A stretch of 64,000 nucleotides of DNA from Wenzhouxiangella sp. Its GTDB lineage: Bacteria > Pseudomonadota > Gammaproteobacteria > Xanthomonadales > Wenzhouxiangellaceae. The stretch is from NCBI GenBank assembly GCA_007118895.1, contig SKQS01000008.1:1-64000 (forward strand), written 5' to 3'. How positions within the stretch are numbered: the first letter of the stretch is position 1; the number at the start of each line of letters is the position of its first letter. Position numbers and translations under genes: made by a program. Positions 9,400 to 17,597 of the stretch are shown here, in pieces. A model generated the notes under the pieces. It was not told the origin of the DNA, did no database searches, and saw only the letters and a program-made list of their open reading frames with translations.

Positions 9400-9698
9400 G
9401 AGTTTTCCTCAAGGTTCGTTGACCAGCCCAGCAGTGTCTCGACCTGACTCAGCGAAGCCAATACCTTCAGAGTGTCCGGCGGATTGCGAAAAATGATTTC
9501 TCTGCCGGCCTGGCGCGCACGGGACTGCCATTCCAGCAGCAGCGCCAGGGCGCTGGAATCGCTTTTCTGAACCGTGGCCAGATCAATGATCGTCGGCGGC
9601 ATTTGACCATCACCCCAGCGGCGGGTCTGCTCGAACAGCCGGGCAACTGCCGTGGCGCGCAGGTCGGCCGGGAGTTCTATGCCGGCTGCTTCACTCAT
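9396..9698 (-). CDS. mlaB: MlaB, STAS-domain subunit of the Mla transporter
   Basis: 100 residues starting MSEAAGIELP at 9698; the longer in-frame extension upstream is an antisense-like shadow inside mlaC. The core PTIIDLATVQKSDSSALALLLEW is a STAS motif with a conserved serine pair. MlaB binds the ATPase MlaF and is needed for stable MlaFEDB complex activity at the inner membrane. Its start overlaps the mlaC stop by 8 bases and its stop overlaps the mlaA start by 4, so translation is probably coupled. Confidence 0.9.
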   Translation of the reverse strand: MSEAAGIELPADLRATAVARLFEQTRRWGDGQMPPTIIDLATVQKSDSSALALLLEWQSRARQAGREIIFRNPPDTLKVLASLSQVETLLGWSTNLEENS

Positions 9699-10302
9699 CG
9701 AACTCGATCTCGACTTCTCCGGCCTTGAGCCTTTCCAGCAGCCGATCGAACCCGTCGCGGCGGATTTCCTCGCCGATCTGGTTGCGGAAGGTGGCGACAT
9801 AGGAGATGCCCTCGACGATGACGTCGAACACACGCCATTGCCCGTCGCGCTTGCGAAACACGAAGTCGACCGGCGCCCTGGAACCGGAATCCAGACGAAT
9901 GCGGGTACGCACCCGGGTCATGCGCTCGGTGTTGTCGCCGGCCAGTGGCAGCACCTCGACCTGGTCGCGCGAGCGGAATTCCAGCAGGCCGGTGGCGAAA
10001 CGCTGGATCAGCAATTCGCTCATTGCCTCGGCGAACTCCTCGATGCGCTCGGTCTCGATGCCGCGCCCGTGGCGACCCAGCACCAGGCGTCCAGAGTAGA
10101 CGGTGTCGATATGAGGCAGCAGCCGATCGCGAACCTCGTCCTGCAGCAGCGCAGGCTCGGCCTGGTATTCCTCGCGATTGGCGTCGATATCCTCGAACAG
10201 GCCGTCCAGGGTGCCCCGAACGATCTCCACCGGACCGTCTTCGGCCTGAACCGGCGCCAGACCGAGCAGCATCAGGGAAAGCAGTAACGGAATCATTCTC
10301 AT
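9691..10302 (-). CDS. mlaC: MlaC, periplasmic phospholipid carrier
   Basis: 203 residues with signal peptide MRMIPLLLSLMLLGLAPVQA. The body shows the Ttg2/MlaC pattern: a helical first half ending in LLPHIDTVYSGRLVLGRHGR, then the sheet region with VRTRIRLDSGSRAPVDFVF and KRDGQWRVFDVIVEGISYV. MlaC carries phospholipid between MlaA and the inner-membrane MlaFEDB complex. It lies 4 bases after mlaD and overlaps mlaB. Confidence 0.95.
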   Translation of the reverse strand: MRMIPLLLSLMLLGLAPVQAEDGPVEIVRGTLDGLFEDIDANREEYQAEPALLQDEVRDRLLPHIDTVYSGRLVLGRHGRGIETERIEEFAEAMSELLIQRFATGLLEFRSRDQVEVLPLAGDNTERMTRVRTRIRLDSGSRAPVDFVFRKRDGQWRVFDVIVEGISYVATFRNQIGEEIRRDGFDRLLERLKAGEVEIEFDE

Positions 10303-10306
10303 TGCT

Positions 10307-10768
10307 TCATTCTCCGTCCGTATTGAACAGGTAGCGGCTGATCAGCTGTTCCAGCACCACCGCTGACTGGGTGATCAGTATGGCATCGCCGTCGCGCAAG
10401 GGTTCCGGCGATCCGCCGGGTTCCAGCCCGATGTACTGATCGCCGAGAATGCCGGCAGTCAGAATGGATGCCGAGGTATCTTCCGGCAGGTCGTTGTAGC
10501 GCTCACTGATGCGCATGGTGACCCGCGCCTCGAAGGTGTCGGGGTTGAGTTCGATGCGCTCGACGCTGCCGATCCGCACTCCGCCCATGCTGACCGCGGC
10601 CCGCGGCTTGAGTCCGCCCACATTGGAAAAATCGGCCACCAGTTCATAACTCTCTCCCCTCATCGCGGCACCGCCATCGGTGGCTTGCACGGCCAGAAAC
10701 ACCAGGGCAGCGATGGCCAGCAGCAGGAAGATGCCGGCGGTAAATTCGATCTGATGTGATGATTTCAT
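10307..10768 (-). CDS. mlaD: MlaD, MCE-domain substrate-binding subunit
   Basis: 153 residues. A short cytoplasmic start is followed by one membrane helix (about residues 10-30, FTAGIFLLLAIAALVFLAV) and a single MCE domain with the motif NVGGLKPRAAVSMGGVRIG and then TAGILGDQYIGLEPGG. MlaD forms a hexameric ring that passes lipid through its centre between MlaC and MlaE. The length is normal for a single-MCE MlaD. It lies 28 bases downstream of mlaE. Confidence 0.95.
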   Translation of the reverse strand: MKSSHQIEFTAGIFLLLAIAALVFLAVQATDGGAAMRGESYELVADFSNVGGLKPRAAVSMGGVRIGSVERIELNPDTFEARVTMRISERYNDLPEDTSASILTAGILGDQYIGLEPGGSPEPLRDGDAILITQSAVVLEQLISRYLFNTDGE

Positions 10769-10796
10769 GGTGATTTCCGAGGCATTGACACAGGCA

Positions 10797-11558
10797 TTAG
10801 AGCATTATGGCCGAGAGGATGAAGTCCACCAGCAGTACGCTGATGGCGGTTGCGATCACGGTCTGGGTGGTGGCCAGGGCCACTCCTTCGCTGGTCGGCC
10901 GCGCCGTCCAGCCGTAGTAGACGGCCAGCCAGCTGGCCAGGAAGCCGAAGGCGACGGCCTTGATCATGCCGCCCATGAAGTCGCGGCCGAGCTCGACCGA
11001 GGCCTGCATGTTGCCCCAGAAGGTGTTGGGGTCCACGCCCATCAGGAAAACCGCGAACACAACGCCGCCGAAGATGGCGGTGACGTTGAACACCAGCACC
11101 AGCGCCGGTACCGCGATGATGCCAGCCAGCAGGCGCGGCTGAACGATGCGTTCCATCGGGTCGATCGCCATCAGGTCCAGGGCATCGAGCTGCTCGGTAG
11201 CCCGCATCAGGCCGATCTCGGCGGTGATCGAGGTGCCGGCCCGGCCGGCAAACAGGATGGTGGTCAGCACCGGCCCCAGTTCGCGGAACAGCGACAGCGC
11301 CAGCACCGTGCTGACCGCGTCGCCGGCACCGAAACGGGTCAGGGTGTCATAGGTCTGCAGCGTCAGCACCAGGCCGACGAAGAATCCGCAGGTGACGATG
11401 ATGACCAGCGAACGCACGCCGGTGAAGTAGACCTGGCGCAGTGTTTCGGCTATCTGCAGGCGAGTCAGCCGCATGCGGCTGATGGCGGTCAGCAGAAATA
11501 CCAGCGCCCGGCCGAGCTCGCGCACCGGGTTGGCAAACAGGGTTCGCGGCGCGGCCAT
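10797..11558 (-). CDS. mlaE: MlaE, permease of the phospholipid ABC transporter
   Basis: 253 residues with an amphipathic N terminus and about five hydrophobic segments. The family signature is visible as FRELGPVLTTILFAGRAGTSITAEIGLMRATEQLDAL. MlaE is the inner-membrane permease dimer that works with MlaF, MlaD and MlaB in retrograde lipid transport. The mlaF stop and mlaE start overlap as TGATG (one base shared), so the two are translationally coupled. Confidence 0.95.
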   Translation of the reverse strand: MAAPRTLFANPVRELGRALVFLLTAISRMRLTRLQIAETLRQVYFTGVRSLVIIVTCGFFVGLVLTLQTYDTLTRFGAGDAVSTVLALSLFRELGPVLTTILFAGRAGTSITAEIGLMRATEQLDALDLMAIDPMERIVQPRLLAGIIAVPALVLVFNVTAIFGGVVFAVFLMGVDPNTFWGNMQASVELGRDFMGGMIKAVAFGFLASWLAVYYGWTARPTSEGVALATTQTVIATAISVLLVDFILSAIML

Positions 11559-12379
11559 CAGCGCGCTCCACTATCCAGCAGGTCCTGGTCAAGCGGACGT
11601 GCCGGGAAATGAAACGGTACCGGCCCGTCGGCCAGGCCCTGCATGAACTGGCGCACGGTCTCGTCCTCGCTTTCAGCCAGGTCTTCGGGTGCGCCCTTGG
11701 CGACCACCCGGCCTTCGGAGATCAGGCAGCAGTAGTCAGCAAACTGCACCACCTCGTCGACATCATGGGTGATCACGATGCTGGTGATGCCCAGTGCCCG
11801 GTTGATGTCGCGGATCAGCCGCAGGCTGGTACCCATGGAGATCGGGTCCAGCCCGGCAAAGGGCTCGTCGTAGAGCATGATGTCCGGGTCCAGCGCCATC
11901 GCTCGGGCCATCGCCACCCGCCGGTTCATGCCGCCGGACAGTTCGCGGGGATACATGTCGGCGGCACCGCGCAGGCCCACGGTCTGCAGCTTGAGCAGCA
12001 CCAGGCGGCGGATGATGGGCTCGGGCAGTGGGGTGTGTTCACGCAGCGGCAGGGCTACGTTGTCGAAACAGGTCAGATCGGTAAACAGCGCGCCGTTTTG
12101 CAGCAGCACGCCGATGTTGCGCCGCAGATGATTCAACTCACGCGGCTTCAGTTGGCCGACGTCGATCTTGCCGACCAGCACCCGGCCGCGGTCAGCTATC
12201 TGCTGGCCGGTGATCAGGCGCAGCACGGTGGTCTTGCCGCAGCCACTGGGCCCCATGACGGCAGTGACGCGGCCGGCAGGAATGGAGAGATCCAGGTCGC
12301 GCAGCACGGGTTTGTCTCCCCAGGCGAAGCTGACCTGCTCGAGTCGGATGGCGGCTGATTGGCTGTCGTTGTTGTTCAC
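11558..12379 (-). CDS. mlaF: MlaF, ATPase of the phospholipid ABC transporter
   Basis: 273 residues, a complete ABC ATPase. Walker A is GPSGCGKTT, the signature is LSGGMNRRVAMARAMALDP, and Walker B runs into IMLYDEPFAGLDPIS, followed by the switch histidine in SIVITHDVDEV. It is the first gene of the mla operon. The stop of hslU, on the same strand, lies 48 bases upstream of its start, so some read-through from hslVU is possible. Confidence 0.96.
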   Translation of the reverse strand: MNNNDSQSAAIRLEQVSFAWGDKPVLRDLDLSIPAGRVTAVMGPSGCGKTTVLRLITGQQIADRGRVLVGKIDVGQLKPRELNHLRRNIGVLLQNGALFTDLTCFDNVALPLREHTPLPEPIIRRLVLLKLQTVGLRGAADMYPRELSGGMNRRVAMARAMALDPDIMLYDEPFAGLDPISMGTSLRLIRDINRALGITSIVITHDVDEVVQFADYCCLISEGRVVAKGAPEDLAESEDETVRQFMQGLADGPVPFHFPARPLDQDLLDSGAR

Positions 12380-12427
12380 GCCGGATAGTGTCGCCCGAAG
12401 TTCGTGAAGGACCTGGTTGGTCGCCGT

Positions 12428-13768
12428 CTAAAGGATATAACGGCTCAGGTCCTCATTGTCCGCCAGATCCTTCAGCGTGCGATCGACATGTTCGGCATCA
12501 ATGACCACGGTGGATCCCGACTGGTCCGGCGCCGAGTACGAAATGTCATCCAGCAACCGCTCCATTACCGTGTGCAGGCGCCTGGCGCCAATGTTTTCGG
12601 TCGACTCGTTGACCGAGAAGCTGATTTCGGCAATCCGGGTGATCGCATCGTCGGCGAATTCCAGGGTAACTCCTTCGGTGGCCATCAGGGCGCGGTACTG
12701 CTCGGTCAGCGAGGCGTCCGGTTCGGTCAGGATGCGCTTGAAGTCGTCGGCAGACAGCGCCCGCAGCTCGACCCTGATCGGCAGCCGGCCCTGCAACTCC
12801 GGCACCAGGTCGGAGGGCTTGGCGACATGGAACGCGCCGGAGGCGATGAACAGCACGTGGTCGGTGCTGATCGGGCCATAGCGGGTATTGACGGTACAGC
12901 CCTCGACCAGCGGCAGCAGATCGCGCTGCACGCCCTCGCGCGAGACCTCGCCGGAGCTGCTGCCTTCGGCCCGGCGACAAACCTTGTCGATCTCGTCGAT
13001 GAACACGATGCCGTTCTGCTCGGCCATTTCCAGCGCCTGCTGCTTGACCTCCTCGTCGTTGATCAGGCGCGAGGCTTCTTCCTCGATGAGGATCGGGATG
13101 GCATCGCGGACCTTGACCTTGCGCTTCTGCTTCTTCTGTCCCGACAGGTTGGAAAACATCTGCTGCAGCTGGCTGGTCATCTCCTCCATGCCGGGCGGGG
13201 CCATGATCTCGACGCCGATGCTGGCGCTGACGTCGATCTCGATCTCGCGGTCGTTGAAATCGCCGTCCAGCAGCTTGCGGGTGATCTTGCGCCGGGTCTC
13301 GGAGTCATCGCGGGCCGGCTCGGCAGGGGCATTGGCAAAGCCCGAACTGGCCGGCCGGGGCAGCAGGATTTCGACCACGCGCTCGACCGCGGCATCCTCG
13401 GCCCGCGAACGCACCCGGGCCATGGCCTGGCCCCGTGCCATCTTGACCGCGGTCTCGACCAGGTCACGGACGATCGATTCGACGTCCTTGCCGACATAGC
13501 CGACTTCGGTGAACTTGGTTGCCTCGACCTTGACGAACGGCGCATCGGCCAGCGCCGCCAGGCGACGGGCGATTTCGGTCTTGCCGACCCCGGTCGGCCC
13601 GATCATCAGGATGTTCTTAGGGGTGATTTCCGGGCGCAGCTTCTCATCCACCTGCATGCGGCGCCAGCGATTGCGCAGGGCAATCGCCACCGCGCGCTTG
13701 GCCGCCTGCTGGCCGATGATGTGGCGGTCCAGTTCCTGAACGATTTCGCGCGGAGTCATCTGTGACAT
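12428..13768 (-). CDS. hslU: HslU, ATPase subunit of the HslVU protease
   Basis: 446 residues from the ATG at 13768 ([19 protein letters not shown]); a longer in-frame start would run into hslV. Walker A is GPTGVGKTE and Walker B is [10 protein letters not shown], with an acidic inserted I-domain between them that begins after the VKMARGQ segment. The end, [11 protein letters not shown], is the conserved C-terminal tail that docks into HslV. HslU unfolds substrates such as SulA-type proteins and feeds them to HslV. It lies two bases after hslV. Confidence 0.97.
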   Translation of the reverse strand: MSQMTPREIVQELDRHIIGQQAAKRAVAIALRNRWRRMQVDEKLRPEITPKNILMIGPTGVGKTEIARRLAALADAPFVKVEATKFTEVGYVGKDVESIVRDLVETAVKMARGQAMARVRSRAEDAAVERVVEILLPRPASSGFANAPAEPARDDSETRRKITRKLLDGDFNDREIEIDVSASIGVEIMAPPGMEEMTSQLQQMFSNLSGQKKQKRKVKVRDAIPILIEEEASRLINDEEVKQQALEMAEQNGIVFIDEIDKVCRRAEGSSSGEVSREGVQRDLLPLVEGCTVNTRYGPISTDHVLFIASGAFHVAKPSDLVPELQGRLPIRVELRALSADDFKRILTEPDASLTEQYRALMATEGVTLEFADDAITRIAEISFSVNESTENIGARRLHTVMERLLDDISYSAPDQSGSTVVIDAEHVDRTLKDLADNEDLSRYIL

Positions 13769-13770
13769 GA

Positions 13771-14313
13771 TTATTCGGTTTCCAGCGATTCGAGAGTGAT
13801 CTTGTGGTTGGTGTAGATGCAGATCTCGCCGGCGATGCTGAGCGCCTCGCGGCAAATGGTTTCGGCATCCATATCGGTATGGCGCAATAGCGCGCGGGCG
13901 GCGGCCTGAGCAAACGGGCCGCCGGAACCGATCGCGATCAGCCCTTCCTCCGGCTCGATCACATCACCGTTGCCCGAGATGATCAGCGAGGCTTCCCGGT
14001 CGGCCACCGCCAGTAACGCTTCGAGGCGCCTGAGCAGCCGGTCGGTGCGCCAGTCCTTGGCCAGCTCCACGGCCGCCCGGGTCAGATGCCCGGAATGCTG
14101 CTCGAGCTTGGCCTCGAAACGCTCGAACAGGGTGAAGGCATCGGCCGTCGCGCCGGCAAATCCGGCCAGCACCTGGTTCTTGTAAAGGCGCCGGACCTTG
14201 CGCGCGTTGGACTTCATCACCGTGTTGCCCATCGACACCTGGCCATCTCCGGCAATCACCACCTGCTTGCCGCGCCGGACCGAAACGATGGTCGTTCCCC
14301 GATATTGCTCCAT
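13771..14313 (-). CDS. hslV: HslV, peptidase subunit of the HslVU protease
   Basis: 180 residues from ATG 14313. A short propeptide MEQYRG is removed to expose the catalytic N-terminal threonine in TTIVSVRRG. The proteasome beta-type body includes [51 protein letters not shown] and the end [13 protein letters not shown]. An extension to 14370 would add 19 proline-rich residues and bury the threonine, so it is rejected. It is the first gene of the hslVU pair. Confidence 0.97.
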   Translation of the reverse strand: MEQYRGTTIVSVRRGKQVVIAGDGQVSMGNTVMKSNARKVRRLYKNQVLAGFAGATADAFTLFERFEAKLEQHSGHLTRAAVELAKDWRTDRLLRRLEALLAVADREASLIISGNGDVIEPEEGLIAIGSGGPFAQAAARALLRHTDMDAETICREALSIAGEICIYTNHKITLESLETE

Positions 14314-14372
14314 CGGTGCTGTTTCCTGTGCGTAAACGGGGAAGATGGGGACGGCCGGTGGTGCTGGCAAGC

Positions 14373-14804
14373 TCAGGTCAGGGGATGTTGCCAGCGCAGT
14401 TCGCTGAAGCGGTCAAAATCGGAATCCGTGCTGACCCAGGTGCAACCATGCTCAATGGCCATGGCCGCATGCTGGGCGTCCGCCGCCAGCTTTCCCGTCG
14501 CGCCAGCTTGTCGGCACAGGCGTTCCCAGATCTCAAGGTGTCGCCGTCCTGGAGCAAGTACTCGCGCATTGGGCCGATCAACCAGTTCCCGGATGAACAG
14601 GAACACCTCATCGAGAGTGGAAGGGCGGCGGAAGATCCTGGCGTTGGTCACGATTCGAACGAAGCCGACCAGCGTCAGAACCGACAGGGCAAAGGGCTCG
14701 TCTCCGGTCGCCAGCGATTCCAGCCAGGCGGCATAGGCAGGATGCTCGTCATGCGAATCACGCCGATGGGCGTAGATCAGCACGTTTACATCGGGCATCA
14801 GCAC
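14373..14804 (-). CDS. VapC-type PIN-domain toxin
   Basis: 143 residues from GTG 14804; ATG 14798 is also possible. The PIN ribonuclease pattern is clear: the first acid in [12 protein letters not shown], then [14 protein letters not shown], then the acidic cluster around [14 protein letters not shown] and the end [18 protein letters not shown], which is typical of one VapC subfamily. Such toxins cut tRNA or rRNA when freed from antitoxin; the target here is unknown. It lies five bases after the antitoxin gene. Confidence 0.88.
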   Translation of the reverse strand: MLMPDVNVLIYAHRRDSHDEHPAYAAWLESLATGDEPFALSVLTLVGFVRIVTNARIFRRPSTLDEVFLFIRELVDRPNARVLAPGRRHLEIWERLCRQAGATGKLAADAQHAAMAIEHGCTWVSTDSDFDRFSELRWQHPLT

Positions 14805-14809
14805 GAAAA

Positions 14810-15064
14810 CTAACCGTGTCTGGACCAGTTGGACTCGTCCTCGTCGGCCTCGATCTTCCTTGGCCGGTCAAGATCGATGCCGCTGGTTACCCCGGATCCG
14901 CCCACGGTAACCAGTCGAAACGGTCGTTGCGGTTCCGGTTCTTGCCGCTTGAGGTTGTCGTCCAGGATCCGGGCGATAAAGGCGCTCACGCTCATCCCAT
15001 TCGCCGCCGCGCGTCGGCGAACCTCTTCGGCCAGTCGATCATCGAGCGAGATAGTGGTTCGCAT
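14810..15064 (-). CDS. VapB-type ribbon-helix-helix antitoxin
   Basis: 84 residues from ATG 15064. MRTTISLDDRLAEEVRRRAAANG is a ribbon-helix-helix DNA-binding fold, followed by MSVSAFIARILDDNL and a disordered tail (FRLVTVGG...SNWSRHG) that should wrap the toxin. An upstream in-frame ATG at 15088 would add eight residues (MKACYALH). I prefer the shorter start because a perfect 17-base palindrome occupies 15069-15085, just where an autoregulatory operator should lie. It is followed directly by the PIN toxin. Confidence 0.85.
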   Translation of the reverse strand: MRTTISLDDRLAEEVRRRAAANGMSVSAFIARILDDNLKRQEPEPQRPFRLVTVGGSGVTSGIDLDRPRKIEADEDESNWSRHG

Positions 15065-15068
15065 ATGC

Positions 15069-15085
15069 AAAGCATAACATGCTTT
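15069..15085. promoter_or_regulatory. Probable VapBC operator palindrome
   Basis: A perfect inverted repeat, AAAGCAT-AAC-ATGCTTT, begins five bases upstream of the antitoxin ATG at 15064. Ribbon-helix-helix antitoxins typically bind such short palindromes over their own promoter. Read on the minus strand it contains TATGCT, which could serve as a -10 box. If so the transcript would be nearly leaderless. The operator role is inference. Confidence 0.6.
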
Positions 15086-15110
15086 CATAATTGCACCAGA
15101 TCGTCATTTG

Positions 15111-15172
15111 CCCGCCTTGTTCTCCATGGCACCTGGCGGCTCCGCAGTAGGTGCCATGGTGAACAAGGCGGG
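15111..15172. other. Long inverted repeat, 24-base arms
   Basis: The arms 15111-15134 and 15149-15172 are complementary at 23 of 24 positions, around a 14-base loop. This is by far the longest stem in the window. It lies directly after the stop of the UppP-like gene and before the VapBC promoter. There is no T run after it on either strand, so it is not a standard intrinsic terminator. It could be a Rho-type 3' end stabiliser or a repeat element. Confidence 0.75.
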
Positions 15173-15173
15173 T

Positions 15174-16064
15174 TTACCAAGAGCCTACACCCCCGCCCAG
15201 ATCAATGACGCCAAGGAGAATCAGCAGGGCCAGCGCCCAGACATAGAAGGCGAAAATCTTGAGTTGGGCGCGATAGAGCAGCACGATCACCAGCTTCAGC
15301 GAGATCACGCCGACCACGGCGGCGACCACGAAGCCAACTGCCAACGCCGCCAGGCTGACTTCGCCCAGCCCGGCACCGGAGCGGGCGATGCCGGCGCCCT
15401 GGACCAGGGTTGCGGCCAGTATGGTGGGAATGGCCAGAAAAAAGCTGTACTCGGCCGCCCAGCGCCGCTTCAGGCCGCAGAACAGGGCGAATACGATGGT
15501 CATCGCGCTGCGCGACAGCCCCGGCGCCAGCGCCATGCCCTGGGCCAGGCCGATCACCGCGGCAGTGCCCAGACCGGTGGTCTTCAGCCGCCCCTTGCGC
15601 GGGCTAAGGCGGTCAGTCCACCACAGCACCAGGCCGGTGAATACCAGGCTGGCCGCGACCATGCCGGGCCGGGCAAACACGAACTCGAATCCGGCTCTCA
15701 GGCCCAGACCAAGAATCCCCGTGCACAGCACCGAGAACATGCCAAGCAGAAACAGGCGAAAGAATACCTGCGGGCGCTTACGCCCACCGGCGCGCGCCCA
15801 GGTCAGGCCATCGCAAGCGGCACGCTGGCAAAACCGCGACAGGCTGGACCAGAACACCACCACGATGGAAACCAGCGTGCCCACATGCACCACCAGCGCG
15901 AACAGGATCATCTCCGGACTTTCCGGCGCCGGCAGCTCGTGACCGCGCGCGATCAGCCAATGCTCGACCAGCACCATGTGCGCCGTCGAGCTGACCGGCA
16001 GGAACATGAACAGCCCCTGGACCACGCCCAGCAAAACGGCAATCCAAAGGGCCATCAGCAGCAC
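15174..16064 (-). CDS. UppP/BacA-like membrane protein lacking both motif glutamates
   Basis: 296 residues with about eight hydrophobic helices. The two BacA motifs are placed correctly: VVQGLFMFLPVSSTAH near residue 15 and APGLSRSAMTIVFALFCGLKR later. BacA dephosphorylates undecaprenyl diphosphate to recycle the lipid carrier for the cell wall. In E. coli the first motif is EGLTEFLPVSSTGH with essential glutamates 17 and 21; here those positions are Q16 and M20. The serines, the histidine (H29) and the PGxSRS arginine remain. It may be a divergent phosphatase or a flippase-like relative. The start is GTG 16064 or ATG 16055; no clear ribosome site distinguishes them. Confidence 0.8.
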   Translation of the reverse strand: MLLMALWIAVLLGVVQGLFMFLPVSSTAHMVLVEHWLIARGHELPAPESPEMILFALVVHVGTLVSIVVVFWSSLSRFCQRAACDGLTWARAGGRKRPQVFFRLFLLGMFSVLCTGILGLGLRAGFEFVFARPGMVAASLVFTGLVLWWTDRLSPRKGRLKTTGLGTAAVIGLAQGMALAPGLSRSAMTIVFALFCGLKRRWAAEYSFFLAIPTILAATLVQGAGIARSGAGLGEVSLAALAVGFVVAAVVGVISLKLVIVLLYRAQLKIFAFYVWALALLILLGVIDLGGGVGSW

Positions 16065-16106
16065 AAAGGGAGATCAGCCATGGGCGGCAATGGTAGCCGA
16101 ATTTTT

Positions 16107-16667
16107 TCAGTTCAGCCCGATCCAGCTGCCCAGCAGGATCAGGACGATGCCGGCGATGACTCGTATGGCGTTCAGGGGCAGGTTTCGGCCGAAGCGGTGG
16201 CCCAGCCAGACGACCGGCGCGTTGATCAGCATGACCGCCAGTACCGCGCCGGTGGCAACGGGCAGCCATGTGCCAAAGTGGGCGGACAGTGCCAGGGTGG
16301 CCAGCTGGCTCTTGTCGCCGAGCTCCATCAGGGTGATGGCGATGAAGCTGGTGCCGAAGGCGCCCAGGCCGGAGCGAGGGGCAGGGCGGTGGCGGACCTG
16401 GATGCCGGGATGGAGCAGTAGCCAGGCACCCATGATGATCAGAATGCCGGCGACCAGCCAGTGGACGATCTGGGGGTCGATCAGGTGACCCAGGCTGACG
16501 CCGATGGCAGCAGATACGCCATGGCCCAGGACGGAGGCGGCGAGCAGGCCGCCGAATACCGGTAGCGGGCGGCGAAAGCGGGCGGCCAGCAGCAGCACCA
16601 TGATCTGGCTGCGATCGCCGATCTCGGCCAGACCGACTGTCAGCAGCGACAGCAAAAGCGCTTCCAT
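16107..16667 (-). CDS. GDT1/TMEM165 (UPF0016) family cation transporter
   Basis: 186 residues with six hydrophobic helices in two homologous halves. Each half carries the family motif E-x-G-D-K/R-S: EIGDRSQ near residue 15 and ELGDKSQ near residue 118. Bacterial members (MneA/MntX-like) export manganese, and eukaryotic members move Mn2+, Ca2+ or H+. A histidine- and arginine-rich loop (VRHRPAPRSG) joins the halves. It lies 42 bases upstream of the UppP-like gene and 3 bases after xerC, so it may be read from the dapF-xerC operon. Confidence 0.88.
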   Translation of the reverse strand: MEALLLSLLTVGLAEIGDRSQIMVLLLAARFRRPLPVFGGLLAASVLGHGVSAAIGVSLGHLIDPQIVHWLVAGILIIMGAWLLLHPGIQVRHRPAPRSGLGAFGTSFIAITLMELGDKSQLATLALSAHFGTWLPVATGAVLAVMLINAPVVWLGHRFGRNLPLNAIRVIAGIVLILLGSWIGLN

Positions 16668-16670
16668 TGA

Positions 16671-17597
16671 CTACTTCTCGCGCTTGCGCGCCCGGGGGTG
16701 GGTCTCGTCATAGACCCGGGCCAGGTGCTGAAAATCCAGGTGGGTGTAGATCTGGGTAGTGCTCAGGTTGGCATGGCCAAGCAGCTCCTGGACTGCGCGC
16801 AGGTCGCCACAGGATTCCAGGATGTGCGAGGCGAAGGAGTGCCGGAGCTGGTGGGGATGGACGCGCTGGTCCAGTCCCTGGCGTTGAGACCAGTAGGCCA
16901 CCCGCTTCTGGATGGCGCGCACGCCTAGTGGCCTGCCCTTGAGGCTGATGAAGACCCGGGTCGTGTCGGCGCCAGGCAGGCTGGAAATGATCTGGCGCCA
17001 GGCCCTGAGCGCTGCGATGGCGTGACGGCCGACCGGCACCAGCCGCTCCTTGCGACCCTTGCCCAGCACCCGGACCATGCCATCGTCCAGGTCCAGCCGA
17101 TCCCAGGACAGTCCGGCCAGCTCGCTGACTCGCAGGCCAGAGGCATAGAACAGTTCCAGCATGGCTCGATCGCGGGTCGCCAGGTCATCCTCGGCAGGTA
17201 TCTCCAGCAGCGCCTGGACCTGGTCGACATCAAGTACTTCGGGCAGGCGGCGCCTGACTTTCGGCGCGCGCACCGCCAGGGCGGGATTGTCCTTGACCTC
17301 GCCGGTGCGCAGCAGCCAGCCGAAGAATCGCCGCAGCGCCGACAAGCGGCGCTGCACGCTGCGCGGGCTGATCCCGCGACGGTGTTCGCTGGCGGCGAAG
17401 GCGCGCACTTCGGCCTGGCCGATGGCCTCGGGCCGGTCAATCTCATGCTGGTGACACCAGTCAGCCAGCAGCTTCAGATCGCGCTGGTAGGCATCGATGC
17501 TGGACGGGCTCAAGTTGAGCTCGTCGCGGGCATGTGCCATGAAGGCCTTGATCGAGGCGTTCAGCCGGGTCGGTTCGGGCGGGTCGGGGCTGCTCAC
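16671..17597 (-). CDS. xerC: XerC, site-specific tyrosine recombinase
   Basis: 308 residues from GTG 17597, which overlaps the DUF484 stop as GTGA; the longer open frame upstream is a shadow of DUF484. The SAM-like N-terminal core-binding domain (DELNLSPSSIDAYQRDL) is followed by the catalytic domain. Its catalytic residues are visible in ASGLRVSELAG (Arg), GKGRKERLVP (Lys), HPHQLRHSFASH (His/Arg), LLGHANLS (His) and TTQIYTH (Tyr). With XerD it resolves chromosome dimers at dif. The gene order dapF-DUF484-xerC is the conserved one. Confidence 0.96.
   Translation of the reverse strand: MSSPDPPEPTRLNASIKAFMAHARDELNLSPSSIDAYQRDLKLLADWCHQHEIDRPEAIGQAEVRAFAASEHRRGISPRSVQRRLSALRRFFGWLLRTGEVKDNPALAVRAPKVRRRLPEVLDVDQVQALLEIPAEDDLATRDRAMLELFYASGLRVSELAGLSWDRLDLDDGMVRVLGKGRKERLVPVGRHAIAALRAWRQIISSLPGADTTRVFISLKGRPLGVRAIQKRVAYWSQRQGLDQRVHPHQLRHSFASHILESCGDLRAVQELLGHANLSTTQIYTHLDFQHLARVYDETHPRARKREK

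Noticed and set aside
13769-13855. Upstream extension of hslU
   Set aside because: It would run into hslV and adds basic low-complexity residues not seen in HslU.
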